Of a stretch of 64,000 nucleotides of DNA, positions 12,440 to 24,884 are shown piece after piece. A program made the position numbers and the translations under genes. This DNA comes from Tretioscincus oriximinensis. Lineage: Eukaryota; Chordata; Lepidosauria; Squamata; Gymnophthalmidae. The stretch is taken from the NCBI GenBank assembly GCA_022410635.1, contig JAJVDF010000214.1, positions 678,072 to 742,071 on the forward strand. The letters are read 5' to 3'. The notes beneath the pieces are model-generated. The model worked only from the letters and a program-made list of their open reading frames with translations, made no database searches and was not told where the DNA came from. The first letter of the stretch is position 1. Every line of letters begins with the position of its first letter.

Positions 12440-13085
12440 TGCCTTTTTTATTTCTATACTGTCATGTATCCGAAGGTCTCAGGGCAGTTAACAATAAAAT
12501 CACAATTCGCATGTTAAAAACAGCCACATATAAAAATAGGGAAGAGACAGCAGTTTTCTCAGCCAAAGAGGTACGTCTTCAAGAATTTTCTGAAACTGCA
12601 CAGAGATGATGATTGACACACCTCGAGGGGGAGGCTATTCCTTGGCCTGGGGCTGCCACAGAGAAGGTCCTATTCTGGGTCCCCACCCTCAGTGCCNTTG
12701 AGGGAGGTGGCATAATCAGGAGGGCCTCCCCTGCAGATCTTAAGGCACGGGNAGGCTCATATGGAAAAAGGGTTTCCTTTGGATATTTGGGGCCCAAGTA
12801 ATGTAAGGCTTTATAGGTGAGAGTAAATACCTTGAATAGGGCTCAGTAGCAAATTGGCAGCCAGTGCAATTCTTTCAGGACTGGCATGATGTGTGTCCAG
12901 CCAATTGAACTGGACAGCAGTCTAGCTGCTGCGTTCTGCACCAGCTGAAGCTTCTGAACCATTTTCAAGGGCAGCCTCATATAAAGTGCATTACGGTAGT
13001 CCAACCTGGAAGTTACCAGAGCATGGATTACTGTGGCCAGATCATTTATATCCAGAAGAGTCCACAACTGATGAACCAGACATAG
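12440..13085 (-). mobile_element. L2-like LINE, C-terminal ORF2 and 3' end, antisense
   Basis: On the minus strand the sequence encodes the L2-like C-terminal block DLATVIHALVTSRLDYRN followed by LQLVQNAAARLL, GWTHI and LKELHWLPICY. It then runs into decayed frames with LGPKYPKETLFPYEP and the RALRSA region, ending in a 3' UTR that includes GCATGTTAAA read antisense near 12510. The order and wording match the better-preserved sense copy at 46651-47712. Stops, an internal deletion and Ns make it dead. Confidence 0.8.
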
Positions 13086-13334
13086 TTGGAAGAATTATGG
13101 TTTTCTAATTCTAAACATATATCTTTTATAAAACTTTGTCTTACATTTTTATTGTTTTTATTTTTGGAGTAGATTTCCATCTTTTGAATAAAGTCTATTT
13201 CACTTTCCCAGCTTTCTAAAGGAATTTATAACCTCACTGGAGGCTGGATGGAGCTTCTCAATGTAAGAACTGCCAGAGATATGGGATGGCATAGAGTGTT
13301 TCTATGTGCATGGTCACATATCTGATTTTAAATC

Positions 13335-13822
13335 TCAAGGGGCTGGAGCACCTCGCATGCGAAATCAGGCTGCAAGATCAATCTCTCCAGCCTTGAAATA
13401 TGGTGTTTAAGAGGGGATCTGATTGAAATTTATAAAACCATGAATTGGATGAAAAAGATGAATAGAGAAAAATACTACATAACACTAGGACCAGGGGGAA
13501 TTCCTTGAAGCAGAAAGTTAGAACAGGCAAGGGAAAGAATTTTTTCACTCATTAGTCTTTGGAATTTGCTTCCATAATAGTGGGTAGTTAGCAGACTGAA
13601 TAGCTTTAAGATAGCCTAATTTACAGAAGCCAAGTGTATCAATAGCTACTAAGATGAATCTTTTGATGCTGCTTCCAGAATGGAGCAACAGGCAGTATTC
13701 ATGTAAAACCATTTGCTTGAGACTGTTCAGGTACAACTGGGTAACCACTGAATGAGACAAAATGCTGAACTAGATACTGTGGCCCAATTCAGAAGGATTG
13801 TTCTTATGTTCATACATTCTAA
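13335..13822 (+). mobile_element. CR1 LINE 3' fragment
   Basis: This copy starts near the GGCTGGAGCACCTC block and continues through GGGGATCTGATTGAAAT, ACACTAGGACC and a decayed C-terminal region to the 3' tail ending in GTTCTTATGTTC. It has the same order as the copy at 15895-16540, with several small deletions relative to it. Confidence 0.8.
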
Positions 13823-14744
13823 CCTTCTTCAGAACATGTTCTCTATGTCTTCAGATTTGATAGCCCACCTAATATTCAAATTCATGTTTATCTGTGGACT
13901 AAGTTCCATTAGGCTGGAGTTTCCTCAGTAAAGACATGATCTGAGAAGATTAAATTTAAATCAGATTTGCTGTGAATATTTTTAGTGAAGAAAAAAGATT
14001 TTGTATAATTTCATGACAAGGTCAAACACCAAATCTGCTATTAAGCATTTGATGAGGAGCTTTAGTCAGTGCTTGTCTCCATATACCAAACCAAAATAGA
14101 GATTGAAATTTTACATTTTGGATGCTTATTTTTATGCAATANGCCAAACAATCTTCAGCTGATATAATTTGGTGGGGATGCTTATTACTTCTGTGTTCAG
14201 AAAAGAATCTTCTTTAAATTGGTATTCAAAGTATGTAGAAGTCACCTATGCCAAGACGGAACTATTGGTCTGTTTAGCTAGGCAGTTAGCTGCTGTGACC
14301 ATTTTGCAAGCTGTGGTGCTGACTGCAGGGTTTCGTTTCCAGCGATGCCTGAAAATGTCGGGAACTGAACTAGAGACCTTTAGAATGTATATCGTGCAGT
14401 TTGTCAGCTAAGCTACAATTCATCCCACATGGGATACTGAACTACAAAGGCTGTGAAAGACTTTTAAAAGTATGGGATTCTTTTCTGCCATTAAACCAAT
14501 AAAGACTCATGTGGAAGTCAACATGACATTTATACCTCCTTGCAGACTCTGTTTTCTAGTGGTTATGGGGTTATGGTGTGGGGAGAAGATCAGGATTCTG
14601 ACTGAATCTTTGATTGTCCTAAACTGCATGTTGATTCACAGTTGATGAAAATGCAAAATAGATCTGTTGCTTTAACAGTTGCCATATGAACTGTATGGGT
14701 ATGGACTTTTAAAAATATTTTACTGATGTGTGTTTATCTTTTNT
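13823..14744. other. No recognisable gene
   Basis: This is AT-rich sequence. An 80-codon frame at 14169-14411 shows no recognisable domain. No repeat match was noticed. Confidence 0.4.
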
Positions 14745-14825
14745 ATTTTTTTNAAAAATATTTTGTTACCTGCCCTAGTGAAGGGTGGGATATAAATCAT
14801 TTTAAATAAAGTAAATAAATAAACT
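14745..14825 (+). mobile_element. LINE 3' tail (L2-like) with AAATA repeats
   Basis: The words TACCTGCCCT, GAAGGGTGGGATATAAAT and an AAATAAATAAA run form the typical L2-like 3' terminus. The same tail occurs at 38885-38970 and at the end of the L2-like copy near 47645-47712. Confidence 0.55.
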
Positions 14826-15894
14826 GTAGACAACAAGCCTAAATGATTCTATTGTTCTGCAGTGAGTGCGATTTTTGGCAATATTTTTGCCCCATAGGAA
14901 GGTTCGTTAAAGTCATAGAGTTAAGTTGCTTTCCACATCTTACCATTAATAAGAAAGATAAATAAAAAATAAAATGTTTATCTATAATGTCCCTTTTCCA
15001 CAAAGGGCGTCACAAAATAAGACATATACAATCAATACAACGTACAGCAACCTCCCATAAAATGTCTCCCCCATCCCACCTAGCAGATTCACTTTAAGGA
15101 ATCAAAAAGAAAAGTTTTTAGCTTCCTTCAAAAATGGTTAAATTGCAAAGTTCCAAGGTCTGGCATTGGTCTTTATGGACTGATACAAGAGCTTGGAACA
15201 TTGCCATAGGTGCACATGCACTGGCAGTCATTGCTTAACTGATTGGAGTGGGCAGCATTGCCTGCCCACTCCCAGTCACTGAGAAGAAATGGGGTAAGGG
15301 ACAGCATGGTTGTGAATGGGCACCTGAAGTTGGATGTTCATTCACACTCATCCCACTGCCACTGCTCACTGGGGTACGCAGGTGGAGGTATGGATGCTGT
15401 GGATGGAGTGGATGGAAGGGTGGAAGGATGGCAGTCAAACTCAAGCCTGTATTTGTGGACTTTTCTACTAGTGTACTCATTAAATTGGGGAAGCAGTTGA
15501 ACTTGTCCAGATTACCTGTAGTCCTCTTGAGAAATGTACATCTCTATTACTCATATCTGTTTCAGTACAGATAGAAGAATTTCTGCATCTGGTCTGCAGC
15601 AAAGGAAATAGGGCCATTCTGTACTTGATGCAATATCCTTATGTCCATGCCACCATCTTGTCTTTACAATGTACACAACTCCTCTGAAGTCTNATCTGGC
15701 ACAGAGATGTGCATATTGCTTTGAAGGCAATAATTTTCAGTGCTATATTGTTGTTCTGAACACAGTGTATGAGTGACAGGGCCTGGGCTAATTGCTTTGG
15801 GTGTTTTAAGTGGGGAGCCAGTTGTATGGAACAGAATAACTGTTACATCTGTAGTGCATTGCTACATTCACAATGCCAGACGGTGGAGCAGATG
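14826..15894. other. No gene; possible antisense LINE tail
   Basis: Around 14955-15110 the order AATAAAAAATAAAATG, CCCTTTTCCACAAAGGGC and ATACAATCAATACAACG resembles an inverted L2-like 3' end, but it is too decayed to be sure. The overlapping frames at 15235-15574 on both strands share one GC-rich segment and show no known domain. Confidence 0.35.
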
Positions 15895-16540
15895 AGTTTG
15901 CATGAATTCTGGTCACCACATCTCAAGAGGGATAGTGTGGAATTAGAGAAGTGCAGAAAAGGGCAACAAAAATGATCAAGGGTCTGGAGCATCTCCCTTA
16001 TGAAGTCAGGCTGCAACGCCTGGGCCTCTTCAGCCTCGAAAGGCGACTTTGGAGAAGTGATCTGATTAAAGTGTACAAAATCATGCATGGGATGGACAGG
16101 GTAAATAGAAAAAAATGTTTTCTCTATCACACAACACTAGGACCAGAGGGAACTCCTTAAAATGGATGGATAGAAAAGTGAGAACAGACAAAGGAAAGTA
16201 TTTTTTCACCCAGAGGGTCATCGGCCTGTGGAATTTACTTCCTGAAGAGGTAGTGGTAGCTAACAACTTGGATAGTTTCAAGACAGGACTAGACAGGTTT
16301 ATGGACACCAAGGATATAAGTGGGTACTAGGATGGATGTCTGGATGTTGCCTCCGGGATGAAGCAGCAGGCAGGACTCCTGAAATGCCATTTTGCAGGGA
16401 GTCATGAACAGGTGCATATTTTGCTTTCCTCTGTTCAGACTGCCCAAGTACATCTGGTGGGCCTCTGTGTGACACAGAATGCTGGACTAGATGAGCTGTG
16501 ACCTGATCCAATATGGCTCTTCTTGTGTCCTTATGAGTTA
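15895..16540 (+). mobile_element. CR1 LINE, C-terminal ORF2 and 3' UTR, best-preserved copy
   Basis: This is the clearest CR1 3' end in the window. With one frame change it reads QKRATKMIKGLEHLPYEVRL, RLGLFSLERR, DLIKVYKIMHGMDRVN and then, in a shifted frame, KVRTDKGKYFFTQRVIGLWN followed by LLPEEVVVANNLDSFKTGLD, the conserved C-terminus of CR1-clade proteins. A roughly 200-bp 3' UTR follows and ends with the family motif CTGGACTAGATGAGC and a final CTTATGAGTT. The frameshift between the two blocks and the lack of the RT core show it is a 5'-truncated dead copy. It serves as the internal reference for the other CR1 fragments here. Confidence 0.88.
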
Positions 16541-17792
16541 GACCACTTCAAGTAAGGTGACTTCATAAATGGCCAAAGTGTTTTGCAGCAACCAAGGCTC
16601 TCATTTCTTGCTTCATTGTAAGTGACAGAACAGCCCCAAGACATTTCCTTCAGTGGACTGTAGTACATTGCTGGCACTTTGCAGTTTGTGTTCATGAATG
16701 CTTTTCATGCAAGGTTCAGTTGCAGAGTTTCATCGGTGTGCTGTATCAGAAGAGCTAACACAATGCAGCATATGCTTGGCTCACTCTTCTTCCTCGGTCG
16801 TCTCCTCCTCCTTTTTTATTCTGCAGGCTTCCAACCATTTTTGATTGTTTAGACTATGTGATGCTGTATAGTAAATGAGAGGTGACTTCTTATCTGCATG
16901 GAAAAGCCACCCGACAAATCACAAAGATGAATAATTTATATGGCAGCAGCAGAGAAAACAACATTTCACACTCCCCTCGCCATGTAAAATGTCACATGAA
17001 TTCTAAATAGACCAAACCATTTGTATGCATTTTGAGACTACAGTATACACTGCCAGCAAAGGTAGCCAGTGTATGCCTGGGAGAAGAAAGGGGAGAGATC
17101 AGTTATGTAATAATAACTTGAATTTACACTCAAGCAAATCAACAGGGATAAAACAGAAATCAAGCATTGAGTTACTGAAACTAATGTAAAGTGCAGGCAG
17201 GGAGAAGGAATGAGGCGCATTTAAATCATGCATAAATGGAGTTTACTGCTCAAAGCAGGGGAGCTTTAGAGAGCTGAGAATCATGCAATATAAATAAATT
17301 ATTTCAGATATGAACCCCTATTGCTGCACGTCAGAAGGACTTCTGCAGATCATACTTTCCTATACTCTTTCTGTGTAGATAGAAAACTCACTTGATCTGG
17401 TTAAAAAAAGGCTTGTGAATTTAGAATTCATCTCTGTCCTGACCCTAGTAACTGGACAAGTTCTCTATCTTTTTTCTGTGCCTCATTCTAGTAGCATGCA
17501 ATGTGGAGTCAAATCTCACCCAAATAACTGCAATAACTTTTTATCCCAGTGAAAAGAAGTGTGGATGCACTTTTTAGAATGCAATCTAGCAAAATATACA
17601 TGTCTATCAAAGCTCAGCCGCCTGACTTTCTCCTGTTAGTATTACAAGTCCCCTTGCTGGAAAAATATGGTTATGTTGTGCAATTTTATGAGATCTCCTG
17701 GAAAAAATGGCTGCAGAAATCAGGTTAATAAGGTTTGACTGCAGAGATTAAAAGCAACTGGTGTATAAAACCACTTGCCTTCTGTCCAGTGA
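16541..17792. other. No recognisable gene
   Basis: No coding family was found. The part from about 16850 to 17340 is repeat-free by eye and of mixed composition, which is compatible with, but does not prove, a conserved non-coding element. Confidence 0.4.
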
Positions 17793-18256
17793 ACATAAAA
17801 GGAGCCTTAATGAATCAGGCCAGAACCCATCTAGTCCAGTATTCTGTGTCACACAGAAGCCCACCAGATGCACCTGGCCAGTCTGAAGAGCAGAAGGCAA
17901 AATATGCACCTGTTCATGACTCCCTGCAAATGGCATTTCAGGAACACTACTTGTTGCTCCATCCTGGAGGCAACATCCAGACAACCATCCTAGTACCCAT
18001 CTATACCCTTGGTGTCCATAAACCTGTCTAGTCCTGTCTTGAAGCTATCCAAGCAGTTAGCTACCACTACCTCTTCAGGAAGTAAATTCCACAGGCCGAT
18101 AACCCTCTGGGTAAAAAATACTTTCCTTTGTCTTTTCTCAATTTTCTGCACATCAGTTTCAAGGTATGTCCCCTGGTCCTAGTGTTATGTGATAGAGAAA
18201 ATATTTTTTCTCTATTCACCCTATCCATCTCTTGCATGATTTTGTACACTTTATAG
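17793..18256 (-). mobile_element. CR1 LINE 3' fragment, antisense
   Basis: The reverse complement gives the CR1 C-terminus (MYKIMQEMDRVNREKIFSLS, then HNTRTRGHTLKL, RKDKGKYFLP) and the full 3' UTR. At the plus-strand left side the motif CTAGTCCAGTATTCTGTGTC is the inverted CR1 terminus. It lies about 1.25 kb from, and opposite to, the copy at 15895-16540. Confidence 0.85.
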
Positions 18257-18434
18257 ATTCTTTCTGCATTGGGTCTTATTGTGGATTATTTAGTAACTTA
18301 GAATAAGGGCCTGCCATTCAAAGTATGCAGAGTATGGCACTAGGGTGGAGGCTGCCATAGCCTACACCAATAAGTGGATGACACTCTCCTATTCTGCAAT
18401 GTAATCCAGAATAAGCCTTAGTGCAAAAAGGACT
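18257..18434. mobile_element. Palindromic MITE, family P, copy 1
   Basis: The ends are inverted repeats: left TTCTGCATTGGGTCTTATTG and, reading the right end in reverse complement, TTTTTGCACTAAGGCTTATT, both followed by a GGATTA word. Related copies are at 39066-39182 (best), 37495-37610 and 62955-63060 (left halves) and possibly 34055-34170. There is no coding capacity, which fits a non-autonomous DNA transposon. Target duplications were not resolved. Confidence 0.5.
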
Positions 18435-20273
18435 ATATATTCAGAGACTCTCTCTTAGTCTGCACCATGTACATGCCAGCTCCCAGTGCGGAAAGAACTT
18501 TATCACATAAAATTATGTAAAAGATAACATAAAATATTTGAAAACTTTAATGCACAGTACTTCTTACAAGATTTGTGTGGTACTGTTGTGTTTCTAGAGG
18601 GCAGGCCCCACATGGGATCTTCCCCTTTCTTCCTTCCCTACTATGTGGACTTATGTGAAATTGGTTGGGTTCTCCAAGACTTTTGTTTTCCAGAATTCAA
18701 AAAATGGTGAATTTGTGCAGCCTATAAATATTTCTGGATCAAACATTTGGAACTAGGGAGCATAGATTCCCAGCAGTAATGCTTGAAATGACTTTTTTTT
18801 GTGGATACCAATTGGCATCCATGATTTTCTAATGTCTTCTAGTTTCTTCCCTGCATGTGGTTCCCCACAGGGCTTGACTGGTCCTTTGAGTCCCATAACT
18901 GTACTGCTATTAAATCTAAATAGAACGTGCTGGCTTTTCTAAATATATTTCTGTTAATTTGAAGGATCTTCACAATGTTGTTTTTTTTGTGAGGAGGGGG
19001 ACAGCAGCAGAATTTAAATTGTAAATTTAAAATAAAGAGAAGTAAACTTAAATGTACCTTTGGTGAAGTTAAACATTGTCATAAAGCCTTTGTTTCCTCC
19101 ATTAAAAGTAACCAACTATGCAATAATATAGTTCCACAAAACTCCTACAGATCTCAGTAAAATATGCTTGTATTATGTGTTGTGCTATCAGTTTTTCTTA
19201 TTAGCTGGATGCCATATCAAAACGTTGATCCATAAAGGGTGTCAATTTTGAGCTATAATTTGATTTCAAGGTTTGCTTAAACTAGAAATGGGGGCTTCTG
19301 CAAGGAAGTCCATCAGTAAGTTCATTTTGCTGCAACTAAAGTTAATCCTCTTGGGTCTGCACATTGGTACTGGAACAGCTTGTTAATCACATATTTCCAA
19401 TGCTTCAATTGCAAGTGCCAGAAAGGGCAGAAACACATGAAATGAAATGTAATAGAAGGAAAAATTGATATACATTCTTTTGACCCCCTCTGCCTCAAAT
19501 TCAGTTCTGGAATCTTTTGAAGTCTGGGTGAAAGTTCAGGTTGGCACTTAACATTATGAGAAATAAATTCACACATCTTGAAGAAGTGAACAAACTTCCC
19601 GGGAAGCAGCCTGCAGTCCTATTATCTTTGTACAGTAGAGGGAGCTTTGAGACAAACTTTGAGATGTAGATTAATTCCACAACTGACCATGTTATGGCCA
19701 TCTAAAGTCACAGCCTTTGGGAATTGTATTTTAAAAAGTGATGAATGCAGCATTCCTCCCTCCAAAAATATATATTCCATATAAAATTGTGATTTTATAA
19801 TTGTGAATTCTGAAGCTTTTTTTTATATCCTTTAGAGAAATCTGAATAAAAGGTTCAGCTGACCAAAAGCAAAACCAAAGAAATGCAACAAACATGGCCT
19901 CATAGTGTGCATCCATCCATTCACTTATTTATTTTGTTATATTTGGATATTCTAGAACTAAAAAGTCCAAATATTGTTTTATTTTGAATATTCAAATATA
20001 GTGGAATAATTAAGCAGAGTCTTGATGGGACGGAAGCCAGTACAGACCTGTACAAATTTCTATTTTCCTTGAGAGATAGAAAGGTCAGGAAAAATAATAA
20101 TGAAACACTAATGATAAGGGTCATTAATACGCAGCTTTAAATGGATGCAGTAATTATTGCAGAAGAAAGACAAGTTAATTATGCAGTGAATTATGACTGA
20201 AATCTACATTGCTTTCTGAAATTTTGTATCACCCAGTAAACTATTGCCATGTGAATGTAACTTTTTTAATAAG
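18435..20273. other. No recognisable gene
   Basis: This is AT-rich DNA. The segment 20090-20270 has several TAAT/ATTA words in otherwise non-repetitive sequence. Short frames at 19322-20124 on the minus strand match no family. Confidence 0.4.
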
Positions 20274-20580
20274 TATCTATCCATCTATCTGTCTGTCTGC
20301 CTACCTGCCTATCTGTCTGTCTCTATGTATGTATGTATGTATGTATGTATGTATGTATGTATGTATGTATGTATGTATGTATGTATGTATGTATGTATGT
20401 ATGTATGTATGTATGTATGTATGTATGTATGTATGTATGTATGTATGTATGTATGTATGTATGTATGTATGTATGTATGTATGTATGTATGTATGTATGT
20501 ATGTATGTATGTATGTATCTATCTATCTATCTATCTATCTATCTGTCTGTCTATCTGTCTGTCTATCTATCTATCTAATC
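20274..20580. repeat. Compound tetranucleotide microsatellite (TATC/TGTC)(TATG)48(TATC/TGTC)
   Basis: A TATC/TGTC-type block (20274-20323) is followed by an uninterrupted TATG run from 20324 to 20515, which is 48 exact units, and then TATC and TGTC units to about 20580. The open frames through it (MYVC repeats) are artefacts of a 4-bp repeat, which reads as 12-bp codon blocks in every frame. The purity and length suggest a young, highly polymorphic locus. Confidence 0.97.
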
Positions 20581-20689
20581 TATATACACTGTTATGTTAA
20601 AGTGTTCCCTTATATATATAAATTCAGATCTGCAAGTGATGAAGCAAGTAGATAAATTCCACATTGTCATGAATGATCCCAGGATAAAA

Positions 20690-21040
20690 TGTTTAAGTTG
20701 TAACCCTGTCCGTGTTGCAGATTTGGGACAAGGGCAATAGGAGCCCATGGTTCTTCCTTCTTGGCTTGGCATCGCAAGCAAAGATTTATGAAAGGGTTGG
20801 GTCTAGATGTCCACATCTGTAGCAGGCTTGCTGGTGGGTAATGCACCGATTACAGAAGAAGGTTTTGCCTGGACATGTTGCAACAGTTATATCCTGGCTC
20901 TTGTGCCATTGTGCATTTTGGAAGGAGGAGACAGTCATATAGATGGTATGTCTCTAGCAGCAGCTAGGGCAGGCTATTGACAGTGGTCAATATGGCAGAC
21001 ATCAAAGGATTTCTTGAGGGAGTTTTTGTATCTCTGCAAA
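20690..21040 (-). mobile_element. Pol-like (RTE-type) LINE 3' coding end, antisense
   Basis: This segment shares an ordered set of words with 8570-8830: GGAGGAGACAGTCATATAGATGGTATGTCTC corresponds there to a similar GGAGGAGACTGCATTGTAG string, and AAAGGATTTCTTGAGGGAG to AAGGATTTCTTATAGGAG. Read on the minus strand it is the extreme C-terminus of the pol protein, with a Cys-rich end (CNRCITHQQ) that fits the zinc-finger-like terminus of this group. It is heavily decayed. Confidence 0.55.
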
Positions 21041-22984
21041 ATGCTATANCACTCTAGCTATAGATTTTATTTTGACCTTGAATATCTTGTTTTAGCCTGC
21101 ATTTATCTTGTCCTGTTTGTTGGTTTAGAACACGGCAAGGCACGCTCTGGAACAATATTATCTGCACAGTCCTTACAGCAGCTTTAAAGTTTTCTTTAGC
21201 TTCAAGTGAGAGGTATGAAGGACTAGGAATGAAAGTTCCTATTTCTTGGAACCATGGGGAATCTATTGGTGTTTGTCCAGATGATTACTACCAGCATATC
21301 ATTTTATGAATATTTTACTGACATGATATCTCTTAGGGACACCTTCAGGGCATGATTTGCTATTTTAAATGGAGGAAATTCTCAAAGTTATGTGTTTGCA
21401 GTCCAAAACGGAGCTCCAGGAGACATTTTGTTTTCTGGGGTAGATTGGTGTGCTGCCCTCATCTGTCCAGAATGAAGCTGCCTCAGGAGATAAGTGAAGA
21501 TACAGCATTTCCTGGACATTTTAAAGGATTTTGTATAAACGTTTGATTGATGTTTTTTGACTAACATAATGCTGTATTTAGACCCATTTTAAAAAATCAT
21601 CCCCTCCCCAATTGCCCTTGTTACTGTCCTTTCATCCTTGCTTTCATGGAGAATGGTGAGTGATTTTATAGATTTCTTCCTCTACTGATATCTATTCCTG
21701 CTCAGTTATAATACCAAAATGAGTAACGTTCACTGTGAACGATTATCAGCAGAATCCATGCAAGAGTTTTCCTATACTGCCCAAAGTATTGGCTCATCCA
21801 CCCACACAAGTGAATGCAGGTATGAGTGAATACTTTTCCCAACATAGTGTATCTACTGATAACGTTTTAGAGTCTTAGTGGTAGTTTCACATGCAATTTT
21901 TGCATATATCACGTTTTCCTTTTTAATGTGGAAGGTTAGTGAGGCGTTTTCAGTGTGAGGAGAGTACCTGGAAAAGTACATGTTAATTTTGGATAAGAGA
22001 ATGACTGGGATACTNCTGGGTATTGGGTGTGATAACGTCTCCTAAGAATTTAGCATTAAATCCCAGATTTCCAGGCACCTATTTGTGATTTTTTAAAACC
22101 TGGAGAGCAGCACAATTTTGAGATTCTTGGGTTCCTGGACTTCTCTCTCTTTATTGCAAAGCTTGATATGGGTACTGCAATGGAAATGGATGCTGGTTGA
22201 TGCTCATGTGCCTGTGCATGCAACTGCTGGAAGCCCAGGAAAGTGGTACATACACTAGTGCTGCTACCTGTGCCGCTACTACTGCCGTCATAATTGGGCA
22301 GGCGGTTCTTACCTTGTCTGTCGCTGCTGCTACTACCACAACTTTACCTGCCAAATTGGTAAGTACTGTGAGAAGAAGAGGTGGACAGAACAGGGGCTGT
22401 GGGGCATTAAAAGCTCACAATTTTCAAAAGCAATGGGTGTGTTTGGGTGAGACTTAGGTAGGGAAAAGGCATGACTTGGAGGGGGTGAGGAGCAGTAGCT
22501 TGGGTGAGTTGCCTGGTGGCTAAATAGTTGTGCTCTTCTTGTAGCCTGTATTCCATAGAAACAATTTTGTGCAGGAAAATCAAAAGAGGAAAAAGATTAC
22601 AACAAACTTCAGTGTTCCAGGTGAGAAACTGATCACAAGTCCAAAAATGAGGATTTACAAAATTTAAACATTTTAAACCTTTATGCAAATAAACAATAAT
22701 GTGAANTGTCTTAGAGGATTTCACACTTTTCTGAATTTTTATTGTGATTATTGAACAAAGTTGTGTACCAAGGAANGCCTATTTTAGACAAGGAGATGCC
22801 CAAAGGAATAAATAATTGCAAAAATACAGTAGTCTATTTTGAATGAGAAATGCATATAAAAATGTGTGTTCTTGGTTGAAATTGNGTGGCATGAATTTTA
22901 AACTGACAAACTAGAAACTATGTACCAATGTGGTGTTTGCCAGGTTTGGGGCCTTTATTTTATTCACAGGCCTAAGGTTTGTAT
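21041..22984. other. No recognisable gene
   Basis: No coding family was seen. A GCTGCT/CTACTACT-rich patch at 22255-22350 yields short overlapping frames on both strands and is low complexity rather than coding. Confidence 0.4.
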
Positions 22985-23460
22985 GTTATTTCTTATGTTT
23001 TACCCAGAGGGGAGGAGGGAGGCTGAGCCCAAGGGAAGGGGAGTGGCTTTCTCTCTGCCCAAATGGGAGAGAGACCCATTGATGGAGCACCCAATCAGGA
23101 GGCAGACTGGTTCTATAAAGCTAGCCCTGCCCACTGGTTGGGGCCCTTCTTTTGTCAGACTTGGAGCAGGTGGAAGCTCTGAGGAGACCATCTCAGTGGC
23201 TCCTGCCTTGTGTGGAGGAGGAGCGAGGGATGTTAATAGGCTGGGAGTCGGAGGCCTTGCAGTGAGGTCCCACATGATTGGGACATGATAAGCTCATGGG
23301 CTTAGGGACTTCTGCTCCTGAGGGTGGTGTGTGATTCACTCTCTGTTCTATGGTTCTTTTATTTTCACACCCACTTTAATCCAGTTGTGTTCTACAATAA
23401 ACTTGTTTGTTTTTGAAACCTATATTTTACCTCAGAATCCTTTTTATAATCCTCTCTTAT
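22985..23460 (+). mobile_element. LTR-like element (CAAT, TATA, poly(A) signal)
   Basis: A GC-richer block with the order expected of a retroviral-type LTR: CCAATCAGGAGG near 23091, TATAAAGC near 23115, a G-rich stretch, AATAAACTTG near 23397 and a T-rich stretch downstream. No gag or pol gene lies beside it, so a solo LTR is the simplest reading. I could not identify a convincing TG...CA boundary with a target duplication, and the two-frame open readings at 22920-23288 carry no known domain. Confidence 0.4.
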
Positions 23461-23515
23461 TAGTTAAGTATGTTGAAGGCTGACAATAAAGCCTTCACCC
23501 CATCCCATCCCCGTG

Positions 23516-23650
23516 TGTTGGGGATTGTAGGCCTTCCCTGTGCCTTTAGCTGCCTGGAGGCTTGTGTTGGGCCCCANCAGCTGAGGTTGACTGCAGCGGT
23601 GTAAGGCTGGCTGGGTAATCTGGCATTTTGTCAGCATCCATGCCCCAACA
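23516..23650. repeat. Small segment bounded by inverted TGTTGGGG/CCCCAACA
   Basis: TGTTGGGG at 23516-23523 and CCCCAACA at 23643-23650 form perfect 8-bp inverted ends around a 119-bp interior. Such TG...CA ends are seen in LTRs, but 135 bp is very short. It could be part of the preceding LTR-like block or a chance inverted repeat. Confidence 0.25.
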
Positions 23651-24884
23651 GGTGCTCAGGTAGAGCCAAAGGCTTGGGTGGGGGCTAATTTCTAGCCTGA
23701 TTATAGCCAAACCATTATTTGATTTCTGTCTCTCTCATTATCATTCCTCCCCCCCGCCCCCCATTGAAAGCCATTATAATGGATGCCATTTATAATATTG
23801 ACTGAAATATTATTGAAAAAGTTATTCATTAATGGCAGGGAAAGCTTAAATCGTGTCCGTATATAACTAGTCTCAAAAGAAAATTTTGCTTTGTTTTTCA
23901 CAAGCTTACCCCTTCATCAGCTTCTTTAAGAGATCTAAATTAATTCACTTTGAGCTGGGCCCTCTATAAACAACTAGACCCATGAGAAGTCATAGAATGC
24001 AGCTGCTACAGCCTCAAATTGCTGAATTTCCAGATGTTCAGTTTGATCCTGAAAAAAGGTCTTGTGCTAGTTGCTAAGATTCATGAACTCAGCTATATGT
24101 ATCCTATTCATGCAAAAGCGAGTGGGAGTTAAAAGCAGCTATCAAGCAGAATTTGACCCCTCAAATTCCAGTCATATATGGTGCAGTGATGAATGTGAGG
24201 TCTGAATTAAAAGGACTTAATGATACATAACTAGTTAATTAAGCCACAACATTACATCGGACTATTTTAAAGCCTTTTATATGGGTTTCAAAGACATATT
24301 TTTCATTCATAATTCACAATGCATTTCTTGTCTTCTTCATGTACTTTTTTATGGACATTTTTTTTGAAGTTTTTCACAATTACTATGACCTTATGGAGCC
24401 TCTTTAAATAGACTCCTTGTAATCTGGTAGAAAAAATGTGCCCTTTGTAATTTCTGAGAGGAAATGGTATGGCATAAAGAGCAAAGTGTCCATCCAACCT
24501 CCTCATAGTAGATTGTGTGGGACCTATTTATCAAAGAACAGATTAATGTATTATGCCACATCCTAGTGAAAGGAACTGTCAAAAATATCCTTATATAAGG
24601 CCCTATCTGCTGTTTCATTTACTGGTCATAGCGGAATGCTATTTTACATCCTTCTGTCAACTAAATGGAATCAAACTTATTTTTTTAAATTATTTTAGAT
24701 TCGTTTGAAATCCCATTTCGTATTTCACTGATAAATCCTTAATCTTTTGATCTTTCGTATAGTAAAAACTTGGCACTAGATATTCATGTTACACAAAATA
24801 GAATATGTCCACACGGAAGGGAAAAGCGATTGCAGATTTCACTAAGAAATAACATGGCCCCATTTAAGGGGAGCCGCAACTTAC
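23651..24884. other. No recognisable gene
   Basis: This is AT-rich sequence with a C-run at about 23748-23762. No repeat, RNA or coding family was recognised. Confidence 0.4.

Noticed and set aside
15235..15574. Overlapping frames on both strands as a real gene
   Set aside because: Same GC-rich segment open in several frames, no domain or codon bias evident.
20209..20655. Long open frames of MYVC repeats across the microsatellite
   Set aside because: A 4-bp repeat without stops is open in several frames at once; composition artefact.
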